This document shows, piece after piece, positions 45,322 through 56,737 of a stretch of 64,000 bases of DNA (position 1 is the first letter of the stretch; every line of letters starts with the position of its first letter). The notes beneath the pieces were generated by a model. The model was given only the letters and a program-made list of their open reading frames with translations. It was not told where the DNA came from and did not search any database. The position numbers and the translations under genes were made by a program. The stretch is taken from positions 353,656 to 417,655 of the forward strand of contig VIIQ02000078.1 of NCBI GenBank assembly GCA_007449985.2, written 5' to 3'. Source of the DNA: Desmodesmus armatus (Eukaryota > Chlorophyta > Chlorophyceae > Sphaeropleales > Scenedesmaceae).

Positions 45322-46594
45322 TGCTGCTCATCCCTGCACAAGCTGCTGCTCTCTGTGTAGCTGTTTCCACACTGTGACCGTAGTTGGCAGAGACATGATA
45401 GACAACGCATGCCAACGGACCGGGAACAGTGCTGCTCATCCCTGCACAAGCTGCTGCTGTCTGTGTAGCTGTTTCTACACTGTGGCCGTAGTTGGCAGAG
45501 ACATGATAGACAACGCATGCCAACGGACCGGGAACAGTGCTGCTCATCCCTGCACAAGCTGCTGCTGTCTGTGTAGCTGTTTCTACACTGTGGCCGTAGT
45601 TGGCAGAGACATGATAGACAACGCATGCCAACGGACCGGGAACAGTGCTGCTCATCCCTGCACAAGCTGCTGCTGTCTGTGTAGCTGTTTCTACACTGTG
45701 GCCGTAGTTGGCAGAGACATGATAGACAACGCATGCCAACGGACCGGGAACAGTGCTGCTCATCCCTGCACAAGCTGCTGCTGTCTGTGTAGCTGTTTCT
45801 ACACTGTGGCCGTAGTTGGCAGAGACATGATAGACAACGCATGCCAACGGACCGGGAACAGTGCTGCTCATCCCTGCACAAGCTGCTGCTGTCTGTGCAG
45901 CTGTTTCTACACTGTGGCCGTAGTTGGCAGAGACATGATAGACAACGCATGCCAACGGACCGGGAACAGTGCTGCTCATCCCTGCACAAGCTGCTGCTGT
46001 CTGTGTAGCTGTTTCTACACTGTGACCGTACTTGGCAGAGACATGATAGACAACGCATGCCAACGGACCGGGAACAGTGCTGCTCATCCCTGCACAAGCT
46101 GCTGCTGTCTGTGTAGCTGTTTCCACACTGTGACCGTACTTGGCAGAGACATGATAGACAACGCATGCCAACAGACCGGGCACAGTGCTGCTCATCCCTG
46201 CACAAGCTGCTGCTGTCTGTGTAGCTGTTTCCACACTGTGACCGTAGTTGGCAGAGACATGATAGACAACGCATGCCAACGGACCGGGAACAGTGCTGCT
46301 CATCCCTGCACAAGCTGCTGCTGTCTGTGTAGCTGTTTCTACACTGTGACCATAGTTGGCAAAGACATGATAGACAACGCATGCCAACGGACCAGGCACA
46401 GTGCTGCTCATCCCTGCACAAGCTGCTGCTGTCTGTGTAGCTGTTTCTACACTGTGACCGTAGTTGGCAGAGACATGATAGACAACGCATGCCAACGGAC
46501 CAGGCACAGTGCTGCTCATCCCTGCACAAGCTGCTGCTGTCTGTGTAGCTGTTTCTACACTGTGACTGTAGCTGGCAGAGACATGGTAGACAAC
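45322..46594. repeat. Tandem array B, left part: about 12 units of 108 bp
   Basis: Units contain TCATCCCTGCACAAGCTGCT and GGCAGAGACATGATAGACAA. The period is 108 bp (36 codons). Five adjacent units with the TGGCCGTAGTTGG variant are almost identical, pointing to recent amplification. The array is broken at 46594 by the copia element and resumes at 51336. Confidence 0.93.
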
Positions 46595-46814
46595 TGTTGG
46601 AATTGAGTATGTAGTAGGAAGTTATGCATGGCGACTGAAGTTATGCTATCCGCTCCTGCGGAGTATATGACCTCTGCATTGTCAGAGTGTATTTGGATGT
46701 TTACTCTCTCTCTAAGCCTGCATACGGTGCACCAGTGTAACAGGACTACTTTCCCACCTCATAGCTGTCAAGGTTCCCTGAGCTTACATCTCCCAGTCAC
46801 ATCTATTCATATCA
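46595..46814 (+). repeat. 5' LTR of the copia element (220 bp)
   Basis: TG...CA ended. Compared with the 3' LTR it lacks 42 bp just after TGTTGGAATTGAGTATG and differs at one further base near the right end (CATCTATTC against CATATATTC). The LTR carries promoter functions in such elements; the deletion removes part of its U3 region. Confidence 0.93.
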
Positions 46815-46826
46815 GGTTATGAGCCC
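46815..46826 (+). promoter_or_regulatory. Primer-binding site complementary to an initiator tRNA-Met anticodon arm
   Basis: GGTTATGAGCCC directly after the 5' LTR is complementary to GGGCTCATAACC, the anticodon stem-loop type of eukaryotic initiator tRNA-Met. Copia-type elements are known to prime from a half-tRNA cleaved in the anticodon loop. Confidence 0.7.
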
Positions 46827-47512
46827 TTCTTCACGCCTCAGCTAGGCCTGCAGCTCGATACAACCTGTGCCCGGTACAAACGTAGGAAGACCTGCCTTTG
46901 CGCAGCTAGGCTATCGCCTTTGTCAATGTGCTTTAGTTGCACGGATTTATTTGCTCGATTTGCAGCAGCTTAGCGGCCTGATCATCCGCGTTTACAGCGT
47001 GCAGCAGCGACAGTTTTTCCTGCCACAGCACTACATCTTCCCTACATGCAGCATTGCCCTACAGCAGCCTAATCCCACTGTCTGTTTGGCTTACAGCGAC
47101 AGCACCCTCTTCTGTGTGAGCTACAGAACGTTCTATTACTCAGTGGCAGTGCCTGGTCATTGACACCCCTGCCGCCTGTCGCTTCTGCCCTCGCTGCTGA
47201 CTGCCCTGCTCTCCACCTCAGGTTATCCTGTCCTACAGTACACCTTGGTGTGAGTAGCTAGGGCACCAGCAGTGCAGCGGCCTCAGCTCCTGCACTCCCA
47301 CCACAGTGCAGTCAGCTCATCTGGACCCCACAGCGCGGTTTCAGTCAGCTAAGCAGCCACCTAGTCAGCTGCACCAAGCCTGACAGCACTCAGCCTGTCA
47401 GCACCTGCACTTCCTTCTACAGTGCAGTTAGGCTCACGTGTAGACGTACATACAGCCACGCAGCCCAGTCAGCTGCATCAAGCCTAGCAGCATATATCAG
47501 CCTGCCAGCATC
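46827..47512 (+). other. Untranslated leader of the copia element
   Basis: About 690 bp between the primer site and the gag start. It has no long convincing frame and repeats phrases such as CAGTCAGCT and TGCACTCC/TGCACTTCC. The length is generous for a copia leader. Confidence 0.6.
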
Positions 47513-50500
47513 ATGACGACTCCCATTCAGACCGGCTCAGCCGATGCCCCAGCCATCGGTACATCCCGGCAGACCGTCACCACCCGTCTTGTGACAGAGA
47601 GCGGCAACCACAACCTCATGTTCAGCAGGCACTTTACCGACCGCCTAAACTACCCGCCCTTCAAGACAGCATTCAAGAACGCCCTCTCCACAGTCCCAGG
47701 CCTTGAGCAGGCCCTTGTGGACCCCAAGCATGCCCAGACAGCAACAGTGCGCATGTACATCCTGGCCCTTGTGTCACCACACCTCATTGACAGCTTTGCT
47801 GACTCCTGCCCCACAGCAGCAGACCTCATCACCAAGATGGATGCCCTCTACGGCGCAACAGCGGCAGGTGCAGCAGACGTCTACTTCTCACAGCTGACTA
47901 CCATCCAGAAGAGCGACAACGAGGACATCATGGGGCTCTACATGCGCTTCAACAAGCTCGTGTCCTACCTGGAGGCCGCTGACCAGAAGCCCTCAGACAA
48001 GCAGCTGCTGACCTTCTTCACCAAGGCCCTCCCACCTGTCTACAACACCTTCCTCAAGATCATCAGCATGAGGGACCCTCCCCCTGCAACAGTGGACAGC
48101 ATCCTCACCTCCTTCATCAGGGAGGAGAACAACCTCATACAGGACAAGACCCTCAACGGCAAGGCCCACCACACCGGTGAGAACAGCAACAGCTTCGGCA
48201 GCTCCTACCGCTTCAACAAGCAGCCCTTCCGCGGCCAGCAGCAGTCCAACCGCTTCAACAGCAGGACTGTCCCCTCCTTCAACAAGTTCCAGGGCAACAA
48301 CGGCTTCAACAAGGGCAAGGGTGACTACAACAACAAGAGCGGCTACAAGGGGAGCGACAACAACAACAACCCCAAGCACAAGCCGCACCACACCTTCCCC
48401 GGCAACTGCCTCTTCAGCAAGTACTTCCTCACAGTAATAGACCATGCAACAAACTACAGCAAGGTGGTCCCTCTGAAGACCAAGGACCAAGCTCCCTCTG
48501 CTATCAAGCGCACAGTGGAGTGGCTGGAGACACAGACCAACCGCAAACTGAAGGACCTACGCACCGACAACGGCACCGAGTACTTCAACAAGGACTTGGG
48601 CGACTACCTCGAGAGCAAGGGCATCGACCATGAAGGCACCATACCCTACAGCCCCCAGATGAACGGCAAGGCAGAGCGGCTTAATCACACACTCTTGGAC
48701 AAGGCAAGGAGCATGCTACTTGAATCCTCCCTGCCCCCTTCCCTCTGGCTGGAAGCAGTGGTGACCGCCAACTACTTGCGCAACCGCACGCCGACAAGCT
48801 CAAGCAACAAGACCCCCTATGAGCTCATGTGGAACAAGACACCAGACCTGAAGCACTTGCGCACATTTGGAGCCACCGCCTATGCCCACATACCCAAGGA
48901 GAAGCGCACCTCCAAGTTTGCCCCACGAGCGCACAACGGCATCATGGTCGGCTACGCACTACAGAGCAAGGGCTGGCGCGTCTACCTTCCCGACCAGCGC
49001 TCCGTCATGGAGACAAGGGACTGCATCTTTGACGAGTCAACCATCGGCTACAAGACCAAGCCTACCCCTACACAAGAGCAAGACCTGTCACCCCCTTCCA
49101 TCGATTACGCCAAGGAGCTTACACCCATTCAGCTCCCAACACCAAGCACAGGCAACCCACCGGCACCTGCCCCAGCGCCAGCACCGGCACCGTCCCCAGC
49201 GCCACCACCAGCACCGTCCCCAGCGCCACCACCAGCACCGGCCCCAGCGCCACCACCGGCACCGGCCCCAGCGCCACCACCGGCACCGGCCCCAGCGCCA
49301 CCACCGGCACCGGCCCCAGCGCCACCACCGGCACCGGCCCCAGTGCCGCCACCCCAGCCTGTCAACCCACAGACGACAGAGACACCAGGTACAAGAACCA
49401 GCTCCCGCATCAAGAAACCCAGTGTTGTCACCTTCCGTGAAGACCATGTTATGCCTGACCGACTACGGGCTACCATCGCTGCATCTCAAGATCTCGTGGA
49501 GCCCAACACCTACAAGGAAGCCACTACAAGCCCTCAAGCTGACCAGTGGCGCCAAGCAATGGATACAGAAATCTCTGAACTACTTGGCAACGACTCGTGG
49601 ATCGCCCAAACACCGCCTCCCGGCGTCAAGCCCATCCCAGGCAAGTGGGTCTACAAAGTGAAGTACGACGCCACCGGCAACATTGAGCGCTTCAAGGCCC
49701 GCTTCGTAGCAAAAGGTTTCAAGCAGGAGCACGGCATCGACTACGACGAAGTGTTCGCACCAGTCAGCAAGTTCACAACCCTACGCCTGCTACTAGCTAC
49801 TGTGGCAGCCCAAGACCTACACCTTCACCAGATGGATGTCAAGAACGCCTTCCTACAAGGAGACCTGTCAGAAGAAGTCTGGGTTCAGCCCCCTGAAGGC
49901 TATGCAGATGTGTTAGGCCGTCCCGGCGAAGCCCTACTACTCAAGAAGGCACTCTACGGCCTGAAGCAAGCACCACGCGTGTGGCACCAGAAGCTACACA
50001 AGGAGCTTATCAACCTAGGCTTCCAACAGTCCCTTGGCGACCCTTCCTTCTACGTCAAGAAAGACAACAACGGCAACATACTAGCCCTCATCTACGTGGA
50101 TGACATCCTCGTCGCCGCCAAGAGCCTACCAGACCTACAAAAGATCAAGACCAAGTTGGCTACAATCTTCAAGGCAAGAGACCTCGGTGAGGCCACCTAC
50201 TTCCTAGGTATGAGGATTACACGGCAGCGTTCTACACACACACTGAAGCTATGGCACGACAAGAAGACACAAGACCTTCTCTCAGACTACCGGATGACAG
50301 ATGCTTACGCCCGTGCTGTCCCAATGGCGCCCTCGGCCAACCTGACCAAGACTGATGGCCAACCTCTCAAGCCTGAAGAGAAGCCCCAGTACAGCACACT
50401 CATCGGCAGTTTGCTTTACCTTTCAATTAGCACTAGACCTGACATTGCGTATGCAGCTAGCAGCCTTGCACGCTATCTGGCTGCACCCACCACTGAGCAC

Positions 50501-51040
50501 ATGCAGCATGCTTTAGGTGTTCTGCGTTACCTTGCAGGCACACCCACAGTTGGCATTGTTTACAGCGGTACCAGTCTGTCCCTGACAGCATACTGTGACA
50601 GCAACTTTGCAACATGTCGTGACACCCGCAGGTCTGTCACTGGTTATGCTTTCATGTTCAACAACGGCATTATCTCGTGGTCTAGTAGAATGCAGCGCAC
50701 AGTTGCAGCCTCCACCACTGAGGCTGAGTATATGGCAGCTTCTGAGGCTGTTAAGGAAGCTTTGTTCCTCAGGAAACTCCTGCCTGTCATTGGCCTCAAG
50801 TCTCATACTGTCAACATCTTTACTGACAGTCAAGGCTCCCTAGGCTGGATTAAGAACCCAGTCACAGCTGCACGATCCAAGCATGTTGATGTGATGCACC
50901 ACATGGCACGTGAGCGTGTTGCACGCGGTGAAGTTCACTTTGCACACATCTCTACTCAGAAGATGCTTGCAGATACCTTTACTAAGCCACTTCCACCTGA
51001 GAAGTTTGTGCAGTGCCGCAAAGCACTTGGTATTCATTGA
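47513..51040 (+). CDS. Copia gag-pol polyprotein lacking zinc knuckle and protease
   Basis: One frame of 1175 codons starts [16 protein letters not shown]. Residues about 30-230 are the copia-type gag helical domain. An Asn/Gly/Lys-rich stretch passes straight into integrase at about residue 300 ([14 protein letters not shown]), with no CCHC knuckle, no D(T/S)G protease motif and no GAG-pre-integrase zinc domain. Integrase has Asp310, Asp352 and Glu388, the last two 35 residues apart. A Pro/Ala repeat (about residues 545-615) links it to reverse transcriptase: [32 protein letters not shown] and YVDDILVAA. RNase H follows, with [20 protein letters not shown] and [10 protein letters not shown]. 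The element could mobilise only with protease in trans, if at all. No frameshift or stop was found. Confidence 0.93.
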   Translation: MTTPIQTGSADAPAIGTSRQTVTTRLVTESGNHNLMFSRHFTDRLNYPPFKTAFKNALSTVPGLEQALVDPKHAQTATVRMYILALVSPHLIDSFADSCPTAADLITKMDALYGATAAGAADVYFSQLTTIQKSDNEDIMGLYMRFNKLVSYLEAADQKPSDKQLLTFFTKALPPVYNTFLKIISMRDPPPATVDSILTSFIREENNLIQDKTLNGKAHHTGENSNSFGSSYRFNKQPFRGQQQSNRFNSRTVPSFNKFQGNNGFNKGKGDYNNKSGYKGSDNNNNPKHKPHHTFPGNCLFSKYFLTVIDHATNYSKVVPLKTKDQAPSAIKRTVEWLETQTNRKLKDLRTDNGTEYFNKDLGDYLESKGIDHEGTIPYSPQMNGKAERLNHTLLDKARSMLLESSLPPSLWLEAVVTANYLRNRTPTSSSNKTPYELMWNKTPDLKHLRTFGATAYAHIPKEKRTSKFAPRAHNGIMVGYALQSKGWRVYLPDQRSVMETRDCIFDESTIGYKTKPTPTQEQDLSPPSIDYAKELTPIQLPTPSTGNPPAPAPAPAPAPSPAPPPAPSPAPPPAPAPAPPPAPAPAPPPAPAPAPPPAPAPAPPPAPAPVPPPQPVNPQTTETPGTRTSSRIKKPSVVTFREDHVMPDRLRATIAASQDLVEPNTYKEATTSPQADQWRQAMDTEISELLGNDSWIAQTPPPGVKPIPGKWVYKVKYDATGNIERFKARFVAKGFKQEHGIDYDEVFAPVSKFTTLRLLLATVAAQDLHLHQMDVKNAFLQGDLSEEVWVQPPEGYADVLGRPGEALLLKKALYGLKQAPRVWHQKLHKELINLGFQQSLGDPSFYVKKDNNGNILALIYVDDILVAAKSLPDLQKIKTKLATIFKARDLGEATYFLGMRITRQRSTHTLKLWHDKKTQDLLSDYRMTDAYARAVPMAPSANLTKTDGQPLKPEEKPQYSTLIGSLLYLSISTRPDIAYAASSLARYLAAPTTEHMQHALGVLRYLAGTPTVGIVYSGTSLSLTAYCDSNFATCRDTRRSVTGYAFMFNNGIISWSSRMQRTVAASTTEAEYMAASEAVKEALFLRKLLPVIGLKSHTVNIFTDSQGSLGWIKNPVTAARSKHVDVMHHMARERVARGEVHFAHISTQKMLADTFTKPLPPEKFVQCRKALGIH
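49158..49355 (+). repeat. 24-bp minisatellite coding Pro/Ala linker in copia pol
   Basis: GCGCCACCACCGGCACCGGC-type units repeat several times and encode [12 protein letters not shown] sequence between integrase and reverse transcriptase. Confidence 0.9.
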
Positions 51041-51073
51041 GCAGCTTTGCATAGTGTGCTGATCACGGCGGAG

Positions 51074-51335
51074 TGTTGGAATTGAGTATGCTCAGCCCAC
51101 TATGCTGGACGAAGTTGCCCGCAGTTACCCGAAGTTAGGAAGTTATGCATGGCGACTGAAGTTATGCTATCCGCTCCTGCGGAGTATATGACCTCTGCAT
51201 TGTCAGAGTGTATTTGGATGTTTACTCTCTCTCTAAGCCTGCATACGGTGCACCAGTGTAACAGGACTACTTTCCCACCTCATAGCTGTCAAGGTTCCCT
51301 GAGCTTACATCTCCCAGTCACATATATTCATATCA
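51074..51335 (+). repeat. 3' LTR of the copia element (262 bp)
   Basis: Full-length LTR; the extra 42 bp relative to the 5' copy lie at its left end. It is preceded by a short purine run GGCGGAG that may act as a weak polypurine tract. CATATCA ends at 51335, followed by the ACAAC target duplicate. Confidence 0.93.
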
Positions 51336-51340
51336 ACAAC

Positions 51341-53937
51341 GCATGCCAACGGACCAGGCACAGTGCTGCTCATCCCTGCACAAGCTGCTGCTGTCTGTGT
51401 AGCTGTCCCCGCACTGTGACCGTAGTTGGCAGAGACATGATAGACAACGCATGCCAACGGACCGGGAACAGTGCTGCTCATCCCTGCACAAGCTGCTGCT
51501 GTCTGTGTAGCTGTCCCCGCACTGTGACCGTAGTTGGCAGAGACATGATAGACAACGCATGCCAACGGACCAGGCACAGTGCTGCTCATCCCTGCACAAG
51601 CTGCTGCTGTCTGTGTAGCTGTTTCTACACTGTGACCGTAGCTGGCAGAGACATGGTAGACAACGCATGCCAACGGACCAGGCACAGTGCTGCTCATCCC
51701 TGCACAAGCTGCTGCTGTCTGTGTAGCTGTCCCCGCACTGTGACCGTAGTTGGCAGAGACATGATAGACAACGCATGCCAACGGACCGGGCACAGTGCTG
51801 CTCATCCCTGCACAAGCTGCTGCTGTCTGTGTAGCTGTCCCCGCACTGTGACCGTAGTTGGCAGAGACATGATAGACAACGCATGCCAACGGACCAGGCA
51901 CAGTGCTGCTCATCCCTGCACAAGCTGCTGCTGTCTGTGTAGCTGTTTCTACACTGTGACCGTAGCTGGCAGAGACATGATAGACAACGCATGCCAACGG
52001 ACCAGGCACAGTGCTGCTCATCCCTGCACAAGCTGCTGCTGTCTGTGTAGCTGTTTCTACACTATGACCGTAGCTGGCAGAGACATGGTAGACAACGCAT
52101 GCCAACGGACCAGGCACAGTGCTGCTCATCCCTGCACAAGCTGCTGCTGTCTGTGTAGCTGTTTCTACACTGTGACCGTAGCTGGCAGAGACATGATAGA
52201 CAACGCATGCCAACGGACCGGGAACAGTGCTGCTCATCCCTGCACAAGCTGCTGCTGTCTGTGTAGCTGTTTCCACACTGTGACTGTACTTGGCAGAGAC
52301 ATGATAGACAACGCATGCCAACAGACCGGGCACAGTGCTGCTCATCCCTGCACAAGCTGCTGCTGTCTGTGTAGCTGTTTCTACACTGTGACCGTAGTTG
52401 GCAGAGACATGATAGACAACGCATGCCAACGGACCGGGAACAGTGCTGCTCATCCCTGCACAAGCTGCTGCTGTCTGTGTAGCTGTTTCTACACTGTGAC
52501 CATAGTTGGCAAAGACATGATAGACAACGCATGCCAACGGACCAGGCACAGTGCTGCTCATCCCTGCACAAGCTGCTGCTGTCTGTGTAGCTGTTTCTAC
52601 ACTGTGACCGTAGTCGGCAGAGACATGATAGACAACGCATGCCAACGGACCAGGCACAGTGCTGCTCATCCCTGCACAAGCTGCTGCTGTCTGTGTAGCT
52701 GTTTCTACACTGTGACCGTAGTTGGCAGAGACATGGTAGACAACGCATGCCAACGGACCAGGCACAGTGCTGCTCATCCCTGCACAAGCTGCTGCTGTCT
52801 GTGTAGCTGTCCCCGCACTGTGACCGTAGTTGGCAGAGACATGATAGACAACGCATGCCAACGGACCGGGCACAGTGCTGCTCATCCCTGCACAAGCTGC
52901 TGCTGTCTGTGTAGCTGTTTCTACACTGTGACCGTAGCTGGCAGAGACATGGTAGACAACGCATGCCAACGGACCAGGCACAGTGCTGCTCATCCCTGCA
53001 CAAGCTGCTGCTGTCTGTGTAGCTGTCCCCGCACTGTGACCGTAGTTGGCAGAGACATGATAGACAACGCATGCCAACGGACCGGGCACAGTGCTGCTCA
53101 TCCCTGCACAAGCTGCTGCTGTCTGTGTAGCTGTCCCCGCACTGTGACCGTAGTTGGCAGAGACATGATAGACAACGCATGCCAACGGACCAGGCACAGT
53201 GCTGCTCATCCCTGCACAAGCTGCTGCTGTCTGTGTAGCTGTCCCCGCACTGTGACCGTAGTTGGCAGAGACATGATAGACAACGCATGCCAACGGACCG
53301 GGCACAGTGCTGCTCATCCCTGCACAAGCTGCTGCTGTCTGTGTAGCTGTCCCCGCACTGTGACCGTAGTTGGCAGAGACATGATAGACAACGCATGCCA
53401 ACGGACCGGGCACAGTGCTGCTCATCCCTGCACAAGCTGCTGCTGTCTGTGTAGCTGTCCCCGCACTGTGACCGTAGTTGGCAGAGACATGATAGACAAC
53501 GCATGCCAACGGACCAGGCACAGTGCTGCTCATCCCTGCACAAGCTGCTGCTGTCTGTGTAGCTGTTTCTACACTGTGACCGTAGCTGGCAGAGACATGG
53601 TAGACAACGCATGCCAACGGACCAGGCACAGTGCTGCTCATCCCTGCACAAGCTGCTGCTGTCTGTGTAGCTGTCCCCGCACTGTGACCGTAGTTGGCAG
53701 AGACATGATAGACAACGCATGCCAACGGACCGGGCACAGTGCTGCTCATCCCTGCACAAGCTGCTGCTGTCTGTGTAGCTGTCGCCGCACTGTGACCGTA
53801 GTTGGCAAAGACATGATAGACAACGCATGCCAACGGACCAGGCACAGTGCTGCTCATCCCTGCACAAGCTGCTGCTGTCTGTGTAGCTGTTTCTACACTG
53901 TGACCGTAGTTGGCAGAGACATGATAGACAACGCATG
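51341..53937. repeat. Tandem array B, right part: about 24 units of 108 bp
   Basis: It continues the 108-bp array interrupted at 46594. Three main variants alternate at one site: GTCCCCGCACTG, GTTTCTACACTG and GTTTCCACACTG. Units 9-13 repeat the variant order of the last five units left of the copia element. A diverged half-unit follows to about 54010. Confidence 0.93.
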
Positions 53938-56737
53938 CCAGCAGGGCCAGACGCAGTGCTGCGCACCGTACACCCCTGCACCAGCTGCTCCTGTCGCTGC
54001 CCTGCAAGCGCAATATACTCAAAACTAAGAGAAACGGGTACATACAGTATGTTGACGAACCGGCGCCTTGCGCAACAATAGCATTTTCAAGGGGGGTAAC
54101 AAAATCAACAACGCGGGCTGTGCACTGCTCAACAGGGACTCACCTTCTGTGGCTTATCAATAACCTTCAAAACTACTTCCAGGTTGCTTGCGTTGGGCTT
54201 GCGTGCCCAACAGGTAGGGCCAGGGCCAGGATAGGCAATGCCCCACGAGTACGGTATCACCGAACAGTATTTACTTGCAAACTTATTTGCACTCGCATTG
54301 ATGTGTGTTCGCAAGGCAGAAATTTATACCAGCATGTCAGTGGGGACGAAAAGAAATACTGCAAAATGTTGTGTTATTTGCGATTTTGGGGTCCAAGAGG
54401 GGCAGCGGGTCACTGAACATGCGTTTTTCTAACCCTTTTGTCTTATATAAAGCAATAAAACCAAACTGGGTGACAGCAGGCAGCTGCTGCTGACAGCCCA
54501 CAAAAACACGGCTTGGCGCTCTCAGCGTCAGCCTGTCACGGCATGTCAACATCGTTGGCAACATATCACAGAAGTCACAGTCCGGTTGATTTGCTCGCAG
54601 ACAGCACCCAGGGTAAAAGTGGCCCTAGAACCACTCACCACCCACTCACCACTCAATGCACAGCGCATAAAGCGCACGTTCCGTGCCATGAAAAGGGCGG
54701 TGCGAGGCAAACTTTGTGTACAACATGAGGAGCAACCAGGCAAGTGCCCCCTGAAGCAATAATGGGTCCAAATGGACTCCTGAAGTCAGCCTAGATTCCC
54801 TGCAGAGGGTCACCTGTGCTGTTTGTCATGCCAGGGCAAAATGCACATGCATATTGATGTGGGTTGAGGCGCCTGTGTTGCCAAGAGAACCAGCAGGCCA
54901 GAGGTCACCTTTCATGGTAGTGCCCATGCATGTCTTGTCTGAACATCTTGACCCTCTTTCACCTGGCCGGTGCATGAGTTCTATGATGTCTATTCAGATG
55001 CGTTCTATGATGCCGATACCCCATGAGCCTCGTTGGCTCCTTACGGGGTGTTCAGGCTCAGCCTGAACCATGTAACAGTAACAGTAACAGTACTTGGTCA
55101 AGGCGCTGCACAGTTGTACATGTGGCAGTGCCACATAATGGTACTGTGCTGGTCATCACCGTGCTCCCCACCATGTCCTCTCTCAACGCCCGGCTGATGT
55201 GCTGTGGGTGCTGCCCTGCACGTTGTCTGGCTAGGGCCCACAAAATCACAAACTTCAGCCACCGGCTGGCCCACTCTTCCAAGCGACTGCCGTGGATTAC
55301 TGCTTTGCAGGTGGCAAGGACAACTGCTGAGAGAGGCTGCCAGAATGGTTCATTCCAATGTGCACTGCTGCCGCAGCAGTTGTTGAACAATCAACGCCAA
55401 CCTGCCGTGTGGCAGACATAGACTGACAGGTGAGCATACGGATATGAGACACGGCTGGTAGTATGCTGGTGCGAGTGTTCCGCCGCCTTTGCTTGCCCTC
55501 TGTGCCCCTAGCGCTAGAGGCGCTATAGCCCCGTTTTGCCAGCCGCTGGGGCCCTTGCAGTGCATCCCAGGATGTTACACAGTCACAGGAATCAGGCTCA
55601 CTGCAGTTCACAGTAGCTGGGGCATGTTACTGTGGTCCCCAGCTTTTGGGGCATGTTGTGCAGTGTTTTTTCCCCCTGACGCAACAATCAGTGAATGCGT
55701 TCCATGCTCAGCAACCGGGTTGCCGCCATGCTACCGTAGTATACTGACTATACTCAATGACTTGAGCGCTGGTTTGGGTGCGCACAACACCCCACCAAGC
55801 ATCGGTACGCACCACATCTCTGGCACAAACAACATTGTGGTTGCATGCAGTCACCCTCAAAGCAGACTGACAGAGATGGCAGCATTGCAGAGCCGCCTTG
55901 TTCAAAGGCTGCAAGTGACGGTCACTAGGACATTCAGCGTGCAACATCTGCACTGCAGATGTCCAACACAGAGTCTGTGGTGGACCGCACTGGGTTGCCA
56001 ACCATGGCATGTGCATTTACCATACTATGGCAGCTGGCAGCAGGCATTGCCACCCTGGCAGTCACTTGTCAGCGATGCTTTTTGTGGCCACCGTACTTGT
56101 GATGTCTCATGTCACATGCTGGTTTCCGCTAAAGTGTTTTTACCTGCAGGTGCGTACCAGACATGCGCAGCTTCTCGCATGCCAAACCCATGTACGTCCG
56201 CAAGCACAGTGGGACACTACGCCTGCAGGACTGCACCCAGCACACCTCCCGTAGTGCCGCATGCAGGAGGCGTGTTTGCGAGGCCATATGCTATTACACT
56301 AGTAAAAACGACGCTGAAATTCAATAAACTTAGCATGTGGAGCACCTGCCACCCAGTCATCCCCTGCAGCAGCACAGCAGCAGTACACTTTGTTACTCAA
56401 CTGTGCACCCGCCTTTGACTGGCCGCTAGCCGCGTGGTGCCCAAAAGCTATAATTTTGGATGCCAAAGCTTATATGTATTTCCCAAGGTGTTCTGCACGC
56501 TCGGGTTTTCAAAAATAAAACCGTCACGACACGGTCCCGGAACGCCCTTTTCGATAAATAGGCCCCTAGGATACCTCATGTTGCACTCTTGCGTCTTTCA
56601 GGTACTTCCGACGTCGTCAACGTACGTGCGTGACTGATCCTGAGTCTGCAGAAATCAAGCTGTTGGTGCAAGTCAGCTGTCGTGTGGTGGTGCTGCTTGT
56701 GACCTGAACAGGTTCCGTCTGCACTTTGTTCTTCTTC
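53938..56737. other. Intergenic region between the satellite block and the next gene
   Basis: The first 70 bases are a decayed array unit. A plus-strand open frame of 309 codons (55489-56418) has no recognisable domain, odd Cys/Pro/Ser/His composition and no splice-consistent partner; I do not call it a gene. (TAACAG)n occurs near 55075-55090. No other structure was seen. Confidence 0.4.

Larger units (their letters stand above)
46595..51335 (+). mobile_element. Ty1/copia LTR retrotransposon, 4741 bp, inserted in array B
   Basis: It is flanked by the 5-bp target duplication ACAAC (46590-46594 and 51336-51340). The LTRs begin TGTTGGAATTGAG and end CATATCA. The order gag, integrase, reverse transcriptase, RNase H defines Ty1/copia. 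The single reading frame is intact, but gag zinc knuckle and protease are absent. Apart from a 42-bp length difference near the left end, the LTRs differ at one base as I read them, so insertion was recent. Confidence 0.95.

Noticed and set aside
44549..46519. Minus-strand open frame of 656 codons over arrays A and B, and similar long frames over the right array
   Set aside because: They are explained by unit lengths divisible by three without stop codons. They lack a promoter, splice structure or unique sequence, and several frames on both strands are equally open.
49088..49476. Minus-strand Gly/Ala or Trp/Arg-rich frames opposite copia pol
   Set aside because: They are products of the Pro/Ala minisatellite read backwards.
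45322..53937. CRISPR array
   Set aside because: Units are contiguous 108-bp tandem repeats with no unique spacers, in a eukaryotic nuclear setting.
55489..56418. Plus-strand open frame of 309 codons
   Set aside because: No domain, signal or coiled coil, unusual Cys/Pro/His composition, and no splice-consistent neighbours. A chance frame in GC-rich DNA is more likely.
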